64,000 bases of DNA from Thalassobellus sp050294475 (GCA_050294475.1 JBNKOE010000021.1:186001-250000), one strand, 5' to 3'. Counted from the stretch's first letter, positions 9,335 through 17,877 are shown. Notes: a model not told the origin generated them from the sequence alone. Numbers and translations are program-made.

Positions 9335-9955
9335 ATGGCTGAATTTTTAAGAATATACGAAGAAAACCCTAATCCGAAAGCCATTGAAGAGGTTGTGGCT
9401 GTTTTAAAACGTGGTGGATTAATTATTTATCCAACCGATACGGTATATGGTTTAGGTTGCGATATTACTAATTTAAAAGCACTAGAGCGTGTTGCTAGAA
9501 TTAAACAAGTAAAGCTTGAGAAGTCTAATTTTTCATTTGTTTGTCACGATTTAAGTCATTTAAGCGATTATGTTAAGCAAATAGATACCTCTACATTTAA
9601 AATATTAAAACGAGCACTTCCAGGACCTTATACCTTTATTCTTCCAGGATCTAAATCGTTGCCCAATCCGTTTAAAAAGAAAAAAACGGTTGGTATTCGT
9701 GTGCCTTCTAATAATATTGCTTTAGAAATTGTTAAAAGACTAGGGAACCCTATTATATCAACCTCTATTCGTGATGAAGATGAAGTTTTAGAATATACTA
9801 CCGACCCAGAACTTATTCTTGAAAAATGGGATAATCTAGTCGATTTAGTTATTGATGGTGGTTATGGCGATAATGAAGCATCTACCGTTATCGATTTATC
9901 TGAAGGCGAACCTATTATTGTTAGAGAAGGTAAGGGGAGTTTGGAGATTTTCTAA
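9335..9955 (+). CDS. Sua5/YciO/YrdC-family L-threonylcarbamoyladenylate synthase-like protein
   Basis: 206 residues from the ATG at 9335; a TTG 18 bp upstream lies inside the tandem repeat and is unlikely to be used. The family makes threonylcarbamoyl-AMP from Thr, bicarbonate and ATP for tRNA t6A37. The YrdC signature is clear: GGLIIYPTDTVYGLGC near the N-terminus, the basic IKQVKLEKSNFSF segment, the PGPYTFIL block, and TVGIRVPSN with PIISTSI. The length matches the short YciO/YrdC type without a Sua5 domain. The KxxK.SNFSF form is closer to YciO than to canonical TsaC, so the t6A role is likely but not certain. Confidence 0.87.
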   Translation: MAEFLRIYEENPNPKAIEEVVAVLKRGGLIIYPTDTVYGLGCDITNLKALERVARIKQVKLEKSNFSFVCHDLSHLSDYVKQIDTSTFKILKRALPGPYTFILPGSKSLPNPFKKKKTVGIRVPSNNIALEIVKRLGNPIISTSIRDEDEVLEYTTDPELILEKWDNLVDLVIDGGYGDNEASTVIDLSEGEPIIVREGKGSLEIF

Positions 9956-9975
9956 ATTCCTGCGCAGGCAGGAAT
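9956..9975. repeat. GC-rich palindrome directly after the stop codon
   Basis: ATTCCTGC, loop GCAG, then GCAGGAAT: a perfect 8-bp stem starting on the base after the TAA of the YrdC gene. It is far more GC-rich than its surroundings and has no run of T, so it is probably a dispersed palindromic element. Palindromes of this kind recur in flavobacterial genomes; it may also act as an mRNA 3' barrier. Confidence 0.6.
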
Positions 9976-10065
9976 ATTATTAAATGAATTTTAATTGTTT
10001 TTGGTGTTACTTCGAAAAGGGTTTGGGTTTTACATTACAATGCCTAACGGTATGTATTTGCTGGC

Positions 10066-10248
10066 TTAGTTTTTATTAAAGAAGTGATCATAAATCACCT
10101 TCAATTCATCAACCTCTTTTTTGTTTATACCTTTGTTTTTAGATCCTTCGTGTGCTAATTGATTTCTGTAAGAATTAAAATAGGAAATCCATTTCAAAAG
10201 ATCTGGTTTGTTATTTCCAAGACCAATATTTATTGCAAAAGTTATTGA
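10066..10248 (-). pseudogene. Truncated C-terminal remnant of a HEPN-type protein
   Basis: A 60-codon minus-strand frame preceded by an in-frame TAA and lacking a proper start codon. It encodes ...KWISYFNSYRNQLAHEGSK followed by NKGINKKEVDELKVIYDHFF and a stop. The composition is protein-like and it contains R-N-Q-L-A-H, the R-x4-H motif of HEPN domains (found in toxins, RNases and nuclease-associated proteins), placed in a helix before a final helix as in that fold. No upstream part of the domain remains. It sits between a palindrome and a dispersed repeat, so I interpret it as the stump of a deleted accessory gene. Confidence 0.55.
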
Positions 10249-10275
10249 TTATAAATAAAATAATTTAGCTACTAA

Positions 10276-10360
10276 GCCCGCGTTAAGGATAGCAGCGGCA
10301 TCCTTTTGGCTTTTTCAGCCAAAAGATATAGCGAATAGCCTGACCCGATAGGGGAACGCC
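10276..10360. repeat. Structured dispersed repeat, copy A
   Basis: An element of about 85 bp bounded by GCGTT (10280-10284) and AACGC (10355-10359). It has a central perfect 9-bp hairpin, CTTTTGGCT (10303-10311) with AGCCAAAAG (10317-10325), and a side hairpin CCC-gata-GGG near 10344-10353. On the other strand it reads GGCGTT-CCCC...GGGTCAGGCT...ATCCTTAACGC, which is also the framework of copy B at 35896-35983. I see no coding potential. It is a non-autonomous dispersed element; a retained function is unproven. Confidence 0.7.
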
Positions 10361-10373
10361 AAAATGTTAAGCA

Positions 10374-10406
10374 TAAAAAAAGCCCAACTTTGCAGTTGAG
10401 CTTTTA
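10374..10406 (-). terminator. Rho-independent terminator of the OmpA lipoprotein gene
   Basis: On the minus strand AGCTCAACT, loop GCAA, then AGTTGGGCT (one G-T pair) followed by seven T. It lies about 20 bp past the stop of the OmpA-family gene. The plus-strand reading also ends in TTTT, so it may be bidirectional. Confidence 0.8.
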
Positions 10407-10426
10407 ATGTTATATTGAGAATCTAA

Positions 10427-11266
10427 CTAGTCTTGAGCAGAAAGATTTTTCATTTCTTTTTCAACCATATCATAGAATTGGTCAATTTTAGGTAATACAA
10501 CAATACGTGTACGTCTGTTTTTAGCTCTGTTCTCTGCAGTATCGTTATCTACTAAAGGCACGTAAGAACTACGACCAGCAGCAATTAATTGTGCAGGATT
10601 TACATCTAAATCTTGTAATACTCTAATAATAGATGTAGAACGTTTAACACTTAAATCCCAGTTGTCTAACAAAACATCGCCTTTTTTGTAAGGAACGCTA
10701 TCTGTGTGACCTTCAACCATACATTCGAAATCTGGTTTGCTATTAACAACTTTAGCTACTTTAGCTAATACTTCTTTTGCTTTTGTAGTTACATTGTAGC
10801 TTCCGCTTTTAAATAATAATTTATCGGCAATAGAAATAAATACAACACCTTTTTCTACATTAATTTCGATATCTGGATCGTTAATTCCAACTTCACGTTT
10901 TAAGCTAGTTACAACCGCAAGTGTTACACTATCCTTTTTAGTTAAGGCATCTTGTAAGCGTGTTATTTTTAATTCTTTTTCTTTGATGCTTTCTAATGTT
11001 TTTTCTACGTTAGAAGCGCCTTTTGCTGATAATACTTGTAAATTGTCGTTATACTTTTTTAAATCTTCTACTTGACCTTCTAAAAGTGTTACTTTAGCTG
11101 TAGCTGAAGCTCTTTCTTCTAAACAAGAGTTTAATTTTACAGTTGCAGAGTTAAGTAAATCTTGAGTTTCTTTTTGTTTTGCTTGAAGATCTGTGTAAAG
11201 CTTTTTAGATACACAAGAACTTAATAATATCATTGCAGATAGGCTAAGTAATAAAACTTTTTTCAT
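10427..11266 (-). CDS. OmpA-family outer-membrane lipoprotein
   Basis: 279 residues. A lipoprotein signal peptide ends in the lipobox LLSS-C (Cys18). Residues about 25-110 form a heptad-rich coiled coil (LQAKQKETQDLL..., EGQVEDLKKYNDNLQ). The C-terminal 130 residues are an OmpA-like peptidoglycan-binding domain with EGHTDSVP, NWDLSVKRS and AAGRSSYVPL...NRRTRIV. It should tether the outer membrane to the cell wall. The NWDLS(x)KR pattern is also seen in MotB-like domains, but there is no membrane helix, so a motor function is unlikely. It is monocistronic with its own terminator. Confidence 0.88.
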   Translation of the reverse strand: MKKVLLLSLSAMILLSSCVSKKLYTDLQAKQKETQDLLNSATVKLNSCLEERASATAKVTLLEGQVEDLKKYNDNLQVLSAKGASNVEKTLESIKEKELKITRLQDALTKKDSVTLAVVTSLKREVGINDPDIEINVEKGVVFISIADKLLFKSGSYNVTTKAKEVLAKVAKVVNSKPDFECMVEGHTDSVPYKKGDVLLDNWDLSVKRSTSIIRVLQDLDVNPAQLIAAGRSSYVPLVDNDTAENRAKNRRTRIVVLPKIDQFYDMVEKEMKNLSAQD

Positions 11267-11363
11267 AATTATTATAGGATTAACTTTTAAATTTTTAAAC
11301 TATAACAAAAATATATAAAAATTAACCGTTTTTAACATAGTTAACAAAACTTTTGCTAACTTT

Positions 11364-12353
11364 TTATAAATTTTTGTAATTGTCTTTTTTATATACGAAA
11401 TAGTCAAAGACTATAGATGTTTTTTGATAGTATTTAATTTTGTTTTTTGAGTGTTTTCTTTGTTTTAGTAGATGGTTTAGATGCAAATAGAAATTACCAT
11501 GTGCCTTTAAAATAGCTAGAATGTGGTTAAATTTAAATTCGAACAGAAACTTAATACTGGCAATACCATCTAAAATAAGTCTGATAAAAATTATGGAAAC
11601 TATATTGCCTTTTGCGTTTTTTGTAAGTGTATAAAGGCTGTTCCTAAAGTTTAAATATGTTTTTTTAGGGTTTGTGTTATTTAAAGTAGCACCGCCAACA
11701 TGGTAAATGGTTGATTGACTTACGTATTTTATAGAGTATCCTAAGTTTTTAGCGCGCCAGCACAAATCTATCTCTTCCATGTGTGCAAAAAAGTATTCGT
11801 CTAAACCTTGTAATTCATGAAATACTTTGCTTTTAATAAACAGGCAAGCACCTGATGCCCAAAATATTTCGGTAGTGTCATTGTATTGTCCTAAATCTTT
11901 TTCAATGGTGTTAAAAATTCTGCCTCGGCAGTATGGATAGCCATATTTATCTATAAAACCACCTGCTGCTCCAGCATACTCAAAATACGCTTTGTTTTTA
12001 TAATCTAATAATTTAGGTTGAATAATAGCTGTGTTTGTGTTGTTTTTAAACGTGTTTTTAATTGGCGACAACCAATTTTCGGTAACTTCTACATCGCTAT
12101 TAAGTAAACAGTACACATCGGCTTTAACTTGTTTTAAGGCATCGTTATAGCCTTTGGCGTAACCGCCATTTTCTTTGTTTTTAATAATCTTTACTTCAGG
12201 AAAGTTAGCTTTTAGAAAAGCGATTGAATCATCGGTAGATGCATTGTCGGCAACATAAATATCGGCTTCTTTAGAATAGGCAATAACCGAGGGTAAAAAC
12301 TGTTCTAGTAGTTTTTTTCCGTTCCAATTTAATATGACAATGGCAAATTTCAT
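11364..12353 (-). CDS. Family 2 glycosyltransferase
   Basis: 329 residues with a GT-A fold: IVILNWNGKKLLEQFLPS at the N-terminus, YVADNASTDDS binding the nucleotide sugar, NGGYAKGYNDAL, and the metal-binding Asp in LLNSDVEV. HMEEIDLCWRAKNLG is the acceptor and base region typical of rhamnosyl- and related transferases in O-antigen or capsule synthesis. A hydrophobic stretch near residues 240-270 suggests membrane association. The ATG overlaps the stop of the upstream HsdR_N-type gene by 4 bp (ATGA), so translation is coupled. No other polysaccharide genes are adjacent, so the donor sugar cannot be named. Confidence 0.88.
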   Translation of the reverse strand: MKFAIVILNWNGKKLLEQFLPSVIAYSKEADIYVADNASTDDSIAFLKANFPEVKIIKNKENGGYAKGYNDALKQVKADVYCLLNSDVEVTENWLSPIKNTFKNNTNTAIIQPKLLDYKNKAYFEYAGAAGGFIDKYGYPYCRGRIFNTIEKDLGQYNDTTEIFWASGACLFIKSKVFHELQGLDEYFFAHMEEIDLCWRAKNLGYSIKYVSQSTIYHVGGATLNNTNPKKTYLNFRNSLYTLTKNAKGNIVSIIFIRLILDGIASIKFLFEFKFNHILAILKAHGNFYLHLNHLLKQRKHSKNKIKYYQKTSIVFDYFVYKKDNYKNL

Positions 12354-12796
12354 GATTTGTAATCTGGAATATCTTTTAGGAATTGATAGCGTTCGTTTTC
12401 AAAATCCATTTGGCAATAATAATGATTTAATCCGTTAGTAACCATTAAATAACTGGCATTTAGGGTTAAATTGTATTGTGCGATTTGATCGAATGTGGTT
12501 TGATCTATATTAATTTTAGTCGATTTACATTCAACAATAAGATGAATGCTTCCATCTGTATTAAAAACTACAATGTCGTATCGTTTTTTTAAGGTGTTAA
12601 TGGTGAGTTCTTTTTCAACATTTATTAACGATTTAGGGTAACCTTTCTCTTTAATTAAATATAAAACACAGTGTTGGCGCACCCATTCTTCGGGTTGTAA
12701 AATCACAAACTTTTTACGAATAGGATCAAAAATAGAAACTTTATTTTCGCTATTTTTGAATCGAAATGAAAACTTAGGAAAGTTTAATACTTGCAT
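12350..12796 (-). CDS. HsdR_N-type (PD-(D/E)xK fold) hypothetical protein
   Basis: 148 residues from the ATG at 12796; a TTG 51 bp further upstream is possible but adds an unconserved leader. The protein matches the N-terminal domain of type I restriction endonuclease subunits. After KKRYDIVVFNTDG comes IHLIVECKSTKI, giving the D...ExK nuclease-fold core (Asp in YDIVV, Glu and Lys in ECK). No helicase domain or methylase gene is nearby, so it is not a restriction system. Stand-alone members of this family are common beside core genes in Bacteroidota and their role is unknown. It is translationally coupled to the glycosyltransferase and divergent from holA. Confidence 0.82.
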   Translation of the reverse strand: MQVLNFPKFSFRFKNSENKVSIFDPIRKKFVILQPEEWVRQHCVLYLIKEKGYPKSLINVEKELTINTLKKRYDIVVFNTDGSIHLIVECKSTKINIDQTTFDQIAQYNLTLNASYLMVTNGLNHYYCQMDFENERYQFLKDIPDYKS

Positions 12797-12902
12797 GTAT
12801 GCACACTTATTTTTTTTCAAAGTTAAACTACATAAACCAAAAACCAAGTAGCAAACTAAAAATGTTGGGTTTTGGAATTTATAATTTGAAATTTTTATTG
12901 AT

Positions 12903-13907
12903 TTGGACGAAGTAAAACAGTTAGTTACTGATATAAAACAAGGAAAGCTGAAACCTATTTATTTTTTAATGGGTGAAGAACCCTATTATATTGATAAAAT
13001 TTCAGATTATATTGAAGCTAATGTTTTAAGTGAAGAGGAGCGCGGATTTAATCAAATGGTTTTGTATGGGCGTGATGTAACGATTGATGATATTGTTGAG
13101 AATGCAAAACGTTACCCAATGATGGCAGAATATCAGGTGGTTATTGTTAAAGAAGCTCAGGAATTATCGCGTACTATTGAAAAACTAGCTTCTTATGCGC
13201 AAAATCCGCAACCTTCAACGGTACTTGTTTTTAATTATAAGTACAAGAAAATAGATAAGCGTAAAGCCTTGTATAAAACGCTTAAAAAAACAGGAGTTGT
13301 TTACGAGAGTAAAAAGCTATATGAAAATCAGGTAGCCGATTGGATTCGTCGTGTGTTATCGCCTAAAAATTATACTATTTCGCCCAAAGCAGCCCAAATG
13401 CTTGTGGAATTTTTAGGAACCGATTTAAGTAAGATTAATAATGAATTAGAAAAACTTCAAATTATCTTACCAAAAGGAAGTCAGATTACTCCAGAAGTTA
13501 TTGAAGAGAATATAGGTATTAGTAAAGACTTTAATAATTTTGAATTACGAAAAGCTATAGGTGAACGAAATACTATTAAAGCTTATCAAATAGTTAATTA
13601 TTTTGCTAATAATCCAAAGGATAACCCGATGGTAGTAACGGTGTCTTTACTTTTTAATTTCTTTTCTCAACTACTTCACTTTCATGGATTAAAAGATAAG
13701 TCGCCTAGGAGTGTCGCATCTGCATTAAAGGTGAATCCGTATTTTGTAAATGAATATATTATAGCTGCTAGAAATTTCCCGATGCGAAAAGTGAGTATGG
13801 TAGTTTCAACGTTACGTGAGTTTGATGTAAAAAGTAAAGGTGTGGGTTCTAATGCCGTTCCTCAAGGCGATTTATTAAAAGAATTACTTGTTAAGATTCT
13901 TGCATAA
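12903..13907 (+). CDS. holA: DNA polymerase III delta subunit
   Basis: 334 residues, the usual size for delta, the clamp-loader subunit that opens the beta sliding clamp. KPIYFLMGEEPYYIDKI at residues 17-33 is the characteristic N-terminal motif. The degenerate AAA+ domain lacks a functional Walker A, as expected for delta, and the central region (LVEFLGTDLSKINNELEKL) is typical. The start is a TTG at 12903 giving MDEVKQLVTDIK, which fits the family N-terminus; no ATG is available nearby. The stop is 4 bp from the convergent YfcC gene end. Confidence 0.93.
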   Translation: MDEVKQLVTDIKQGKLKPIYFLMGEEPYYIDKISDYIEANVLSEEERGFNQMVLYGRDVTIDDIVENAKRYPMMAEYQVVIVKEAQELSRTIEKLASYAQNPQPSTVLVFNYKYKKIDKRKALYKTLKKTGVVYESKKLYENQVADWIRRVLSPKNYTISPKAAQMLVEFLGTDLSKINNELEKLQIILPKGSQITPEVIEENIGISKDFNNFELRKAIGERNTIKAYQIVNYFANNPKDNPMVVTVSLLFNFFSQLLHFHGLKDKSPRSVASALKVNPYFVNEYIIAARNFPMRKVSMVVSTLREFDVKSKGVGSNAVPQGDLLKELLVKILA

Positions 13908-13911
13908 ATAT

Positions 13912-15426
13912 TTACAGATATACAGACACCGTAAGTACTAGCATAGTAAATGCTAAAAGTATAATTACTAATGGCATAACAAATTTCAACCATTTATCAT
14001 AACCCACTTTTACGATAGCTAAGGATGCTAATATTAAACCTGTAGGATTTATAAAAGCAAACAAACCTTGACCGTATTGGTAGGCATTAACAACAAACTC
14101 TCTTCCAATACCAACACCATCAGCTAGTGGTGACATAATTGGCATGGTTAATACTGCCATTCCGGAAGATGAAGGAATAAAAAACGACAAACCTCCATAA
14201 ATATATAACATCACATTTATAAATAATCCTTTATTCATACCATTTGTGGCATTACTCGCATAGTACAACATGGTATCGCTTATTTGTCCGTTTTCCATTA
14301 AAACGGTTATACCTCGGGCAATACCTATTATTATAGCAACGCCTAATAAATCGCTAGCACCTTTAATAAAAGTTTCAATAAAAGTATATTCATTAATTTT
14401 AGCAATGAAGCCAATTAAAATTGAGCCTACTAAAAAAACAGATGTCATTTCTATAAACCACCAGTCTAGTTGTGATACGCCTAATATCATTATGATAAAG
14501 CACATAATAAAAATGAAGAGTATAAGACGTAAACGTGATGTTAATGTGATTAATGAATCGGTATTACTGCCAAACATTTTTTCAATATCATCTTTTTGAT
14601 TAAAAAGAATAGATTTTGAAGGATCTCTTTTAACTCGTTGTGCATATCTGATGATGTAAATAATGCATATAAGTGTTCCTAGAAAAAGCATAACAAATCG
14701 TCCTGTTAAACCTGTTGTCCAATTAATACCAGCTGCATCTGAAGCTATAATAGCACTAAACGGATTTGTTGTAGAACACATAGTTCCTATTGAAGAACCA
14801 ATATAAATACTTGCAAGCGCAACCATGGCATCGTACTTGGCTGCAAGAAATATAGGAATAAGAATGGGGTAGAAGGCAATGGTTTCTTCAGCTAAACCAA
14901 ATGTTGTGCCTCCAATAGCAATTAGTAATGTTACCAAAATAATTAATAAATATTCTTTACCTTTTAATGCAATGGCTAACCATGAAATACCAGCATCAAA
15001 AGCGCCAGTATAATTCATAATGCCAATAAGACCACCAATAAACAAGACTAGAAAAATAATATCGGCACTTTCAATAATACCTTTTATTGGCGATTGAATA
15101 AATGCAGCAACGCCTTGTGGGGTGTTTTTAACTTCCTTGTAGGTGTTAGGAATACTAATAGGTTTCCAAATATCGCCATTAGTAAATTTCTCTAACGGAA
15201 TTTTAATATCCAAGGAATCTAATGTGTTTTGAGTTGCCGTTAAGGTTACTGTTTTTCCTAAACTGGTTTTGGTAAACGTATTTTCATCTTTGTTGTAAGC
15301 TAAAGAATCAAATTTACCAGAAGGAATAATCCATGTTAAGATAGCAACTAAGCCTGCAATTATAATTAATATAGTTTGCGCAGTAGGGAATTTTATTTTT
15401 TTCAATCGAAAATATTTTATTGGCAT
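13912..15426 (-). CDS. YfcC/DcuC-family membrane carrier
   Basis: 504 residues with about 12 hydrophobic helices. After the first helix (TILIIIAGLVAILTWIIPSG) there is an extracytoplasmic segment of about 80 residues, then the transport core with GLAEETIAFYPILIPIF and the SSSGMAVLTMPIMSPLAD motif near the C-terminus. This is the YfcC type of the ion-transporter superfamily, whose members carry C4-dicarboxylates or basic amino acids/peptides. No neighbouring metabolic gene points to a substrate. It is divergent from ung, with a TATCTTTA -7-like element just upstream of the ATG at 15426. Confidence 0.85.
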   Translation of the reverse strand: MPIKYFRLKKIKFPTAQTILIIIAGLVAILTWIIPSGKFDSLAYNKDENTFTKTSLGKTVTLTATQNTLDSLDIKIPLEKFTNGDIWKPISIPNTYKEVKNTPQGVAAFIQSPIKGIIESADIIFLVLFIGGLIGIMNYTGAFDAGISWLAIALKGKEYLLIILVTLLIAIGGTTFGLAEETIAFYPILIPIFLAAKYDAMVALASIYIGSSIGTMCSTTNPFSAIIASDAAGINWTTGLTGRFVMLFLGTLICIIYIIRYAQRVKRDPSKSILFNQKDDIEKMFGSNTDSLITLTSRLRLILFIFIMCFIIMILGVSQLDWWFIEMTSVFLVGSILIGFIAKINEYTFIETFIKGASDLLGVAIIIGIARGITVLMENGQISDTMLYYASNATNGMNKGLFINVMLYIYGGLSFFIPSSSGMAVLTMPIMSPLADGVGIGREFVVNAYQYGQGLFAFINPTGLILASLAIVKVGYDKWLKFVMPLVIILLAFTMLVLTVSVYL

Positions 15427-15466
15427 TAAAGATAGTATTATTTTAGATTGATTTTAAAATTTAAGA

Positions 15467-16132
15467 ATGAATCTAGAAATAGAAGCAAGCTGGAAACATT
15501 ATTTACAAGATGAATTTGATAAACCTTATTTTAAAGAGTTATTAAGTTTTGTTGAAGATGAATATGAAAATCATCAATGCTTTCCCCCTAAAAAAGATCT
15601 TTTCAATGCGTTTAATTATTGTTCTTTTGATGATGTTAAAGTTGTTATTATTGGTCAAGATCCGTATCATGATTTTGGTCAAGCCAATGGTCTTTGTTTT
15701 TCCGTAAACCCAGGCGTTAAGCATCCGCCATCTTTGGTAAATATATTTAAAGAACTTGAGTTAGATTTAGATATACCGTATCCTGAAAGTGGAGATTTAA
15801 CACGATGGTCTAAACAAGGGGTTTTGTTATTAAATGCAACATTAACAGTAAGAGCTCATGAAGCTGGAAGTCATCAAAAAAAAGGTTGGGAACAATTTAC
15901 CGATGCCATTATTAAAATTATAAGTAATAAAAAGGAAAATATTGTATTTTTATTATGGGGAGGTTTTGCAAAGAAAAAAATAAAACTGATAAATATAACT
16001 AAACATCATGTTTTAAGTAGTGGACATCCATCTCCGTTAAGCGCAAATAGAGGGTATTGGTTTGGTAATAAGTGTTTTAGTAAAACAAATGCGATTTTAA
16101 AAGAATTAGGTAAAGAATTAGTATCTTGGTAA
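15467..16132 (+). CDS. ung: Uracil-DNA glycosylase
   Basis: 221 residues, family 1 UDG, which removes uracil from DNA at the first step of base excision repair. The catalytic water-activating loop GQDPYH is at 63-68 (Asp65), LLNATLTVRAHEAGSH in the middle, and the Leu-intercalation loop HPSPLSANRGYWF near the C-terminus. The length matches Ung. The ATG at 15467 gives the expected N-terminus MNLEIEASWKHYL. Divergent from the YfcC carrier; monocistronic. Confidence 0.96.
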   Translation: MNLEIEASWKHYLQDEFDKPYFKELLSFVEDEYENHQCFPPKKDLFNAFNYCSFDDVKVVIIGQDPYHDFGQANGLCFSVNPGVKHPPSLVNIFKELELDLDIPYPESGDLTRWSKQGVLLLNATLTVRAHEAGSHQKKGWEQFTDAIIKIISNKKENIVFLLWGGFAKKKIKLINITKHHVLSSGHPSPLSANRGYWFGNKCFSKTNAILKELGKELVSW

Positions 16133-16268
16133 TAGAATTAATACATCAATATTTATATAAATAAAATATATTATTAATTTCAAAAATTGAGCTAAAAATT
16201 TTGCATATGTCTATTGTTAATAGATATATAAGAGATAAGTTAGTAAAAGAGTAGTTAACAAAATAAAT

Positions 16269-16442
16269 TTAACTTCCAGTAGGAGCTAAGCGATGTTCTT
16301 CTTCAATATTTAAATCAGGTCTAAGTATAACAGGTTTTTTGTCAACTTTAATTCTTTTTTCAATTTTATTACAACTAAATGCTAGAAGTAAAAAATTGAT
16401 TGCTATCAGAACTGTAATTGAAATAGTAATTGTTAATAGCAT
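16269..16442 (-). CDS. Small single-span membrane protein ending ELAPTGS-like
   Basis: 57 residues from the ATG at 16442 (MLLTITISITVLIAINFLLL...). There is one membrane helix (residues about 2-23), then a short polar tail ending EEEHRLAPTGS. I recall very similar short proteins with a conserved C-terminal LAPTGS in other Flavobacteriaceae, which is why I prefer it to the overlapping plus-strand frame. A longer version from 16493 would add 17 unconserved residues. Function unknown. Confidence 0.55.
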   Translation of the reverse strand: MLLTITISITVLIAINFLLLAFSCNKIEKRIKVDKKPVILRPDLNIEEEHRLAPTGS

Positions 16443-16610
16443 AGCTTTGGGATTTAATTTTGCTAAAATACATAAATTATCGACAAAATGCAATTACTTG
16501 TCAAGTAAAATAATTAATAGTACAAATTTACTAAAAAAAAGACTACATAACAATAAGTAGTTATGCTTATCTTTTATTTATGTTAATACCTTAAATTATG
16601 CTAATAGTTT

Positions 16611-17762
16611 TTATGATTTTAATAAAGTTTTATAAGTTTTTTTAGGGAGAGCATCCTTTTTTAATAAAACAGAAATAGTTTTAAGTTTAAAATAAGCTTT
16701 ACTTATATAGATAAAACCTTGATTATCACCTATTGGACCCCAAGAATTCTTAACTTTATAATACACTTTGTTGTTTTGATCTTTTACTGTGCCCACAATA
16801 TGCATTAAATGGTCATCTGTAGTATTGTAATTTTCAAATTCTTCTTGTCTGTATTTTTGGGTTATATTATTTTCTGTAACAATAAAAGTTAATGCTTTTT
16901 TGTTATTTTCTGGTTTTTCTGGAATAACAGCTACACCATGTTTTTGTGAAAAGGTTTTTTCAGAAACATCTATATCTAATGCAATTGTGTAACCTTTTTC
17001 TAGAGCATAGTCTGTCACTTCAACTAATTCGTCTAAAGGTAAATTATAATAATAGCCATTTGAGAAGTTGTCGGGAATATTCAAAATGAATTTTGAGTAA
17101 AAAGGAACTTGAGTAAATGATGTTAAAGTTATATAACCATCAGGATTATACTCTGTCATTTTTAAAAATGATTTTGGTGTATAAGAATGATTATTATATA
17201 TAAAATTATCTGGAGTTTTACCAATATAAATATCTAAAATAGAATCAACAGATTGTTTCCAATTTGGGTATTTAGAGTTTTTTCCATTTTTAATGTATGC
17301 ATCTAATACAATTTTTAAAGTTGGAACTATTTTTGAATGATCGTATCTGTTTTCATTTTTAACAAAACCATTGTATGCACTTTCAGGAACTAGTCCGTGT
17401 TTTTTTACAGAATTAATAACATCATGAGCTAATCCGCCTTCGCTAAATTGAGTTTTTCCTTGTCTCATAACATAATTCCATGCTTTGTCTTCATATGTTT
17501 TTCTTACATTAAACATTTCAGAAATATTAATATCTTGTTTTGAGTTTCTGTAAATTTCAGACTCAATAAATGAAGATGTTGAAAAACTCCAACATGTCCC
17601 AGTTCTTCCTTGGTTTTTAACAGCAGAAGTTTTTATATCTATTACAGGTGTAAATTCATATTGTTCTTCAGCTGGAATCGATATGTTTTGAGTTTTAGTT
17701 TCTTGAGAGAAAAGGAAAAGTGTAGATAATAAAAATAAAAAATTGATAAAATATTGTTTCAT
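16611..17762 (-). CDS. Secreted papain-family (C1) cysteine peptidase, bleomycin-hydrolase-like
   Basis: 383 residues with a signal peptide (MKQYFINFLFLLSTLFLFSQ, cleavage near 20). The catalytic set is complete: Gln51 in KNQGRTGTCWSF forms the oxyanion hole, Cys57 is the nucleophile, His lies in DDHLMHIVG (about residue 318) and Asn in VKNSWG. Order and spacing match the PepC/bleomycin-hydrolase branch of C1 aminopeptidases, here exported to the periplasm or beyond. No type IX C-terminal domain is present. Monocistronic and convergent with nothing close. Substrates are probably peptides. Confidence 0.88.
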   Translation of the reverse strand: MKQYFINFLFLLSTLFLFSQETKTQNISIPAEEQYEFTPVIDIKTSAVKNQGRTGTCWSFSTSSFIESEIYRNSKQDINISEMFNVRKTYEDKAWNYVMRQGKTQFSEGGLAHDVINSVKKHGLVPESAYNGFVKNENRYDHSKIVPTLKIVLDAYIKNGKNSKYPNWKQSVDSILDIYIGKTPDNFIYNNHSYTPKSFLKMTEYNPDGYITLTSFTQVPFYSKFILNIPDNFSNGYYYNLPLDELVEVTDYALEKGYTIALDIDVSEKTFSQKHGVAVIPEKPENNKKALTFIVTENNITQKYRQEEFENYNTTDDHLMHIVGTVKDQNNKVYYKVKNSWGPIGDNQGFIYISKAYFKLKTISVLLKKDALPKKTYKTLLKS

Positions 17763-17854
17763 TTGGAGGAGATTAAATCATTAAAAATCTATTAAAATAA
17801 AGTTTTTCTAAGCTTAAATTTAAAATTAAAAGCAACTATTAATAAAATAAAATT

Positions 17855-17862
17855 TATTTTTG
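17855..17862 (+). promoter_or_regulatory. Candidate -7 element (TATTTTTG) of the men operon
   Basis: Exact match to the Bacteroidota -7 consensus TAnnTTTG, 15 bp before the ATG of menB. A TTG that could be mistaken for a start codon at 17860 is part of this element. The -33 box is poor. Confidence 0.5.
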
Positions 17863-17877
17863 GCTAAAATAAACAAA

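Noticed and set aside
12350..12796. Type I restriction-modification system
   Set aside because: Only the HsdR_N domain is present, with no HsdM, HsdS or helicase part nearby.
12797..12847. Longer N-terminus for the HsdR_N-type protein
   Set aside because: TTG start with an unconserved leader; the ATG at 12796 fits better.
16339..16560. Plus-strand frame opposite the small membrane protein gene
   Set aside because: The minus-strand product has a recognisable conserved C-terminus and membrane helix; the plus frame is its shadow.
17860..17877. TTG start adding six residues to MenB
   Set aside because: The TTG overlaps the TATTTTTG promoter element, so it would not be in the transcript.
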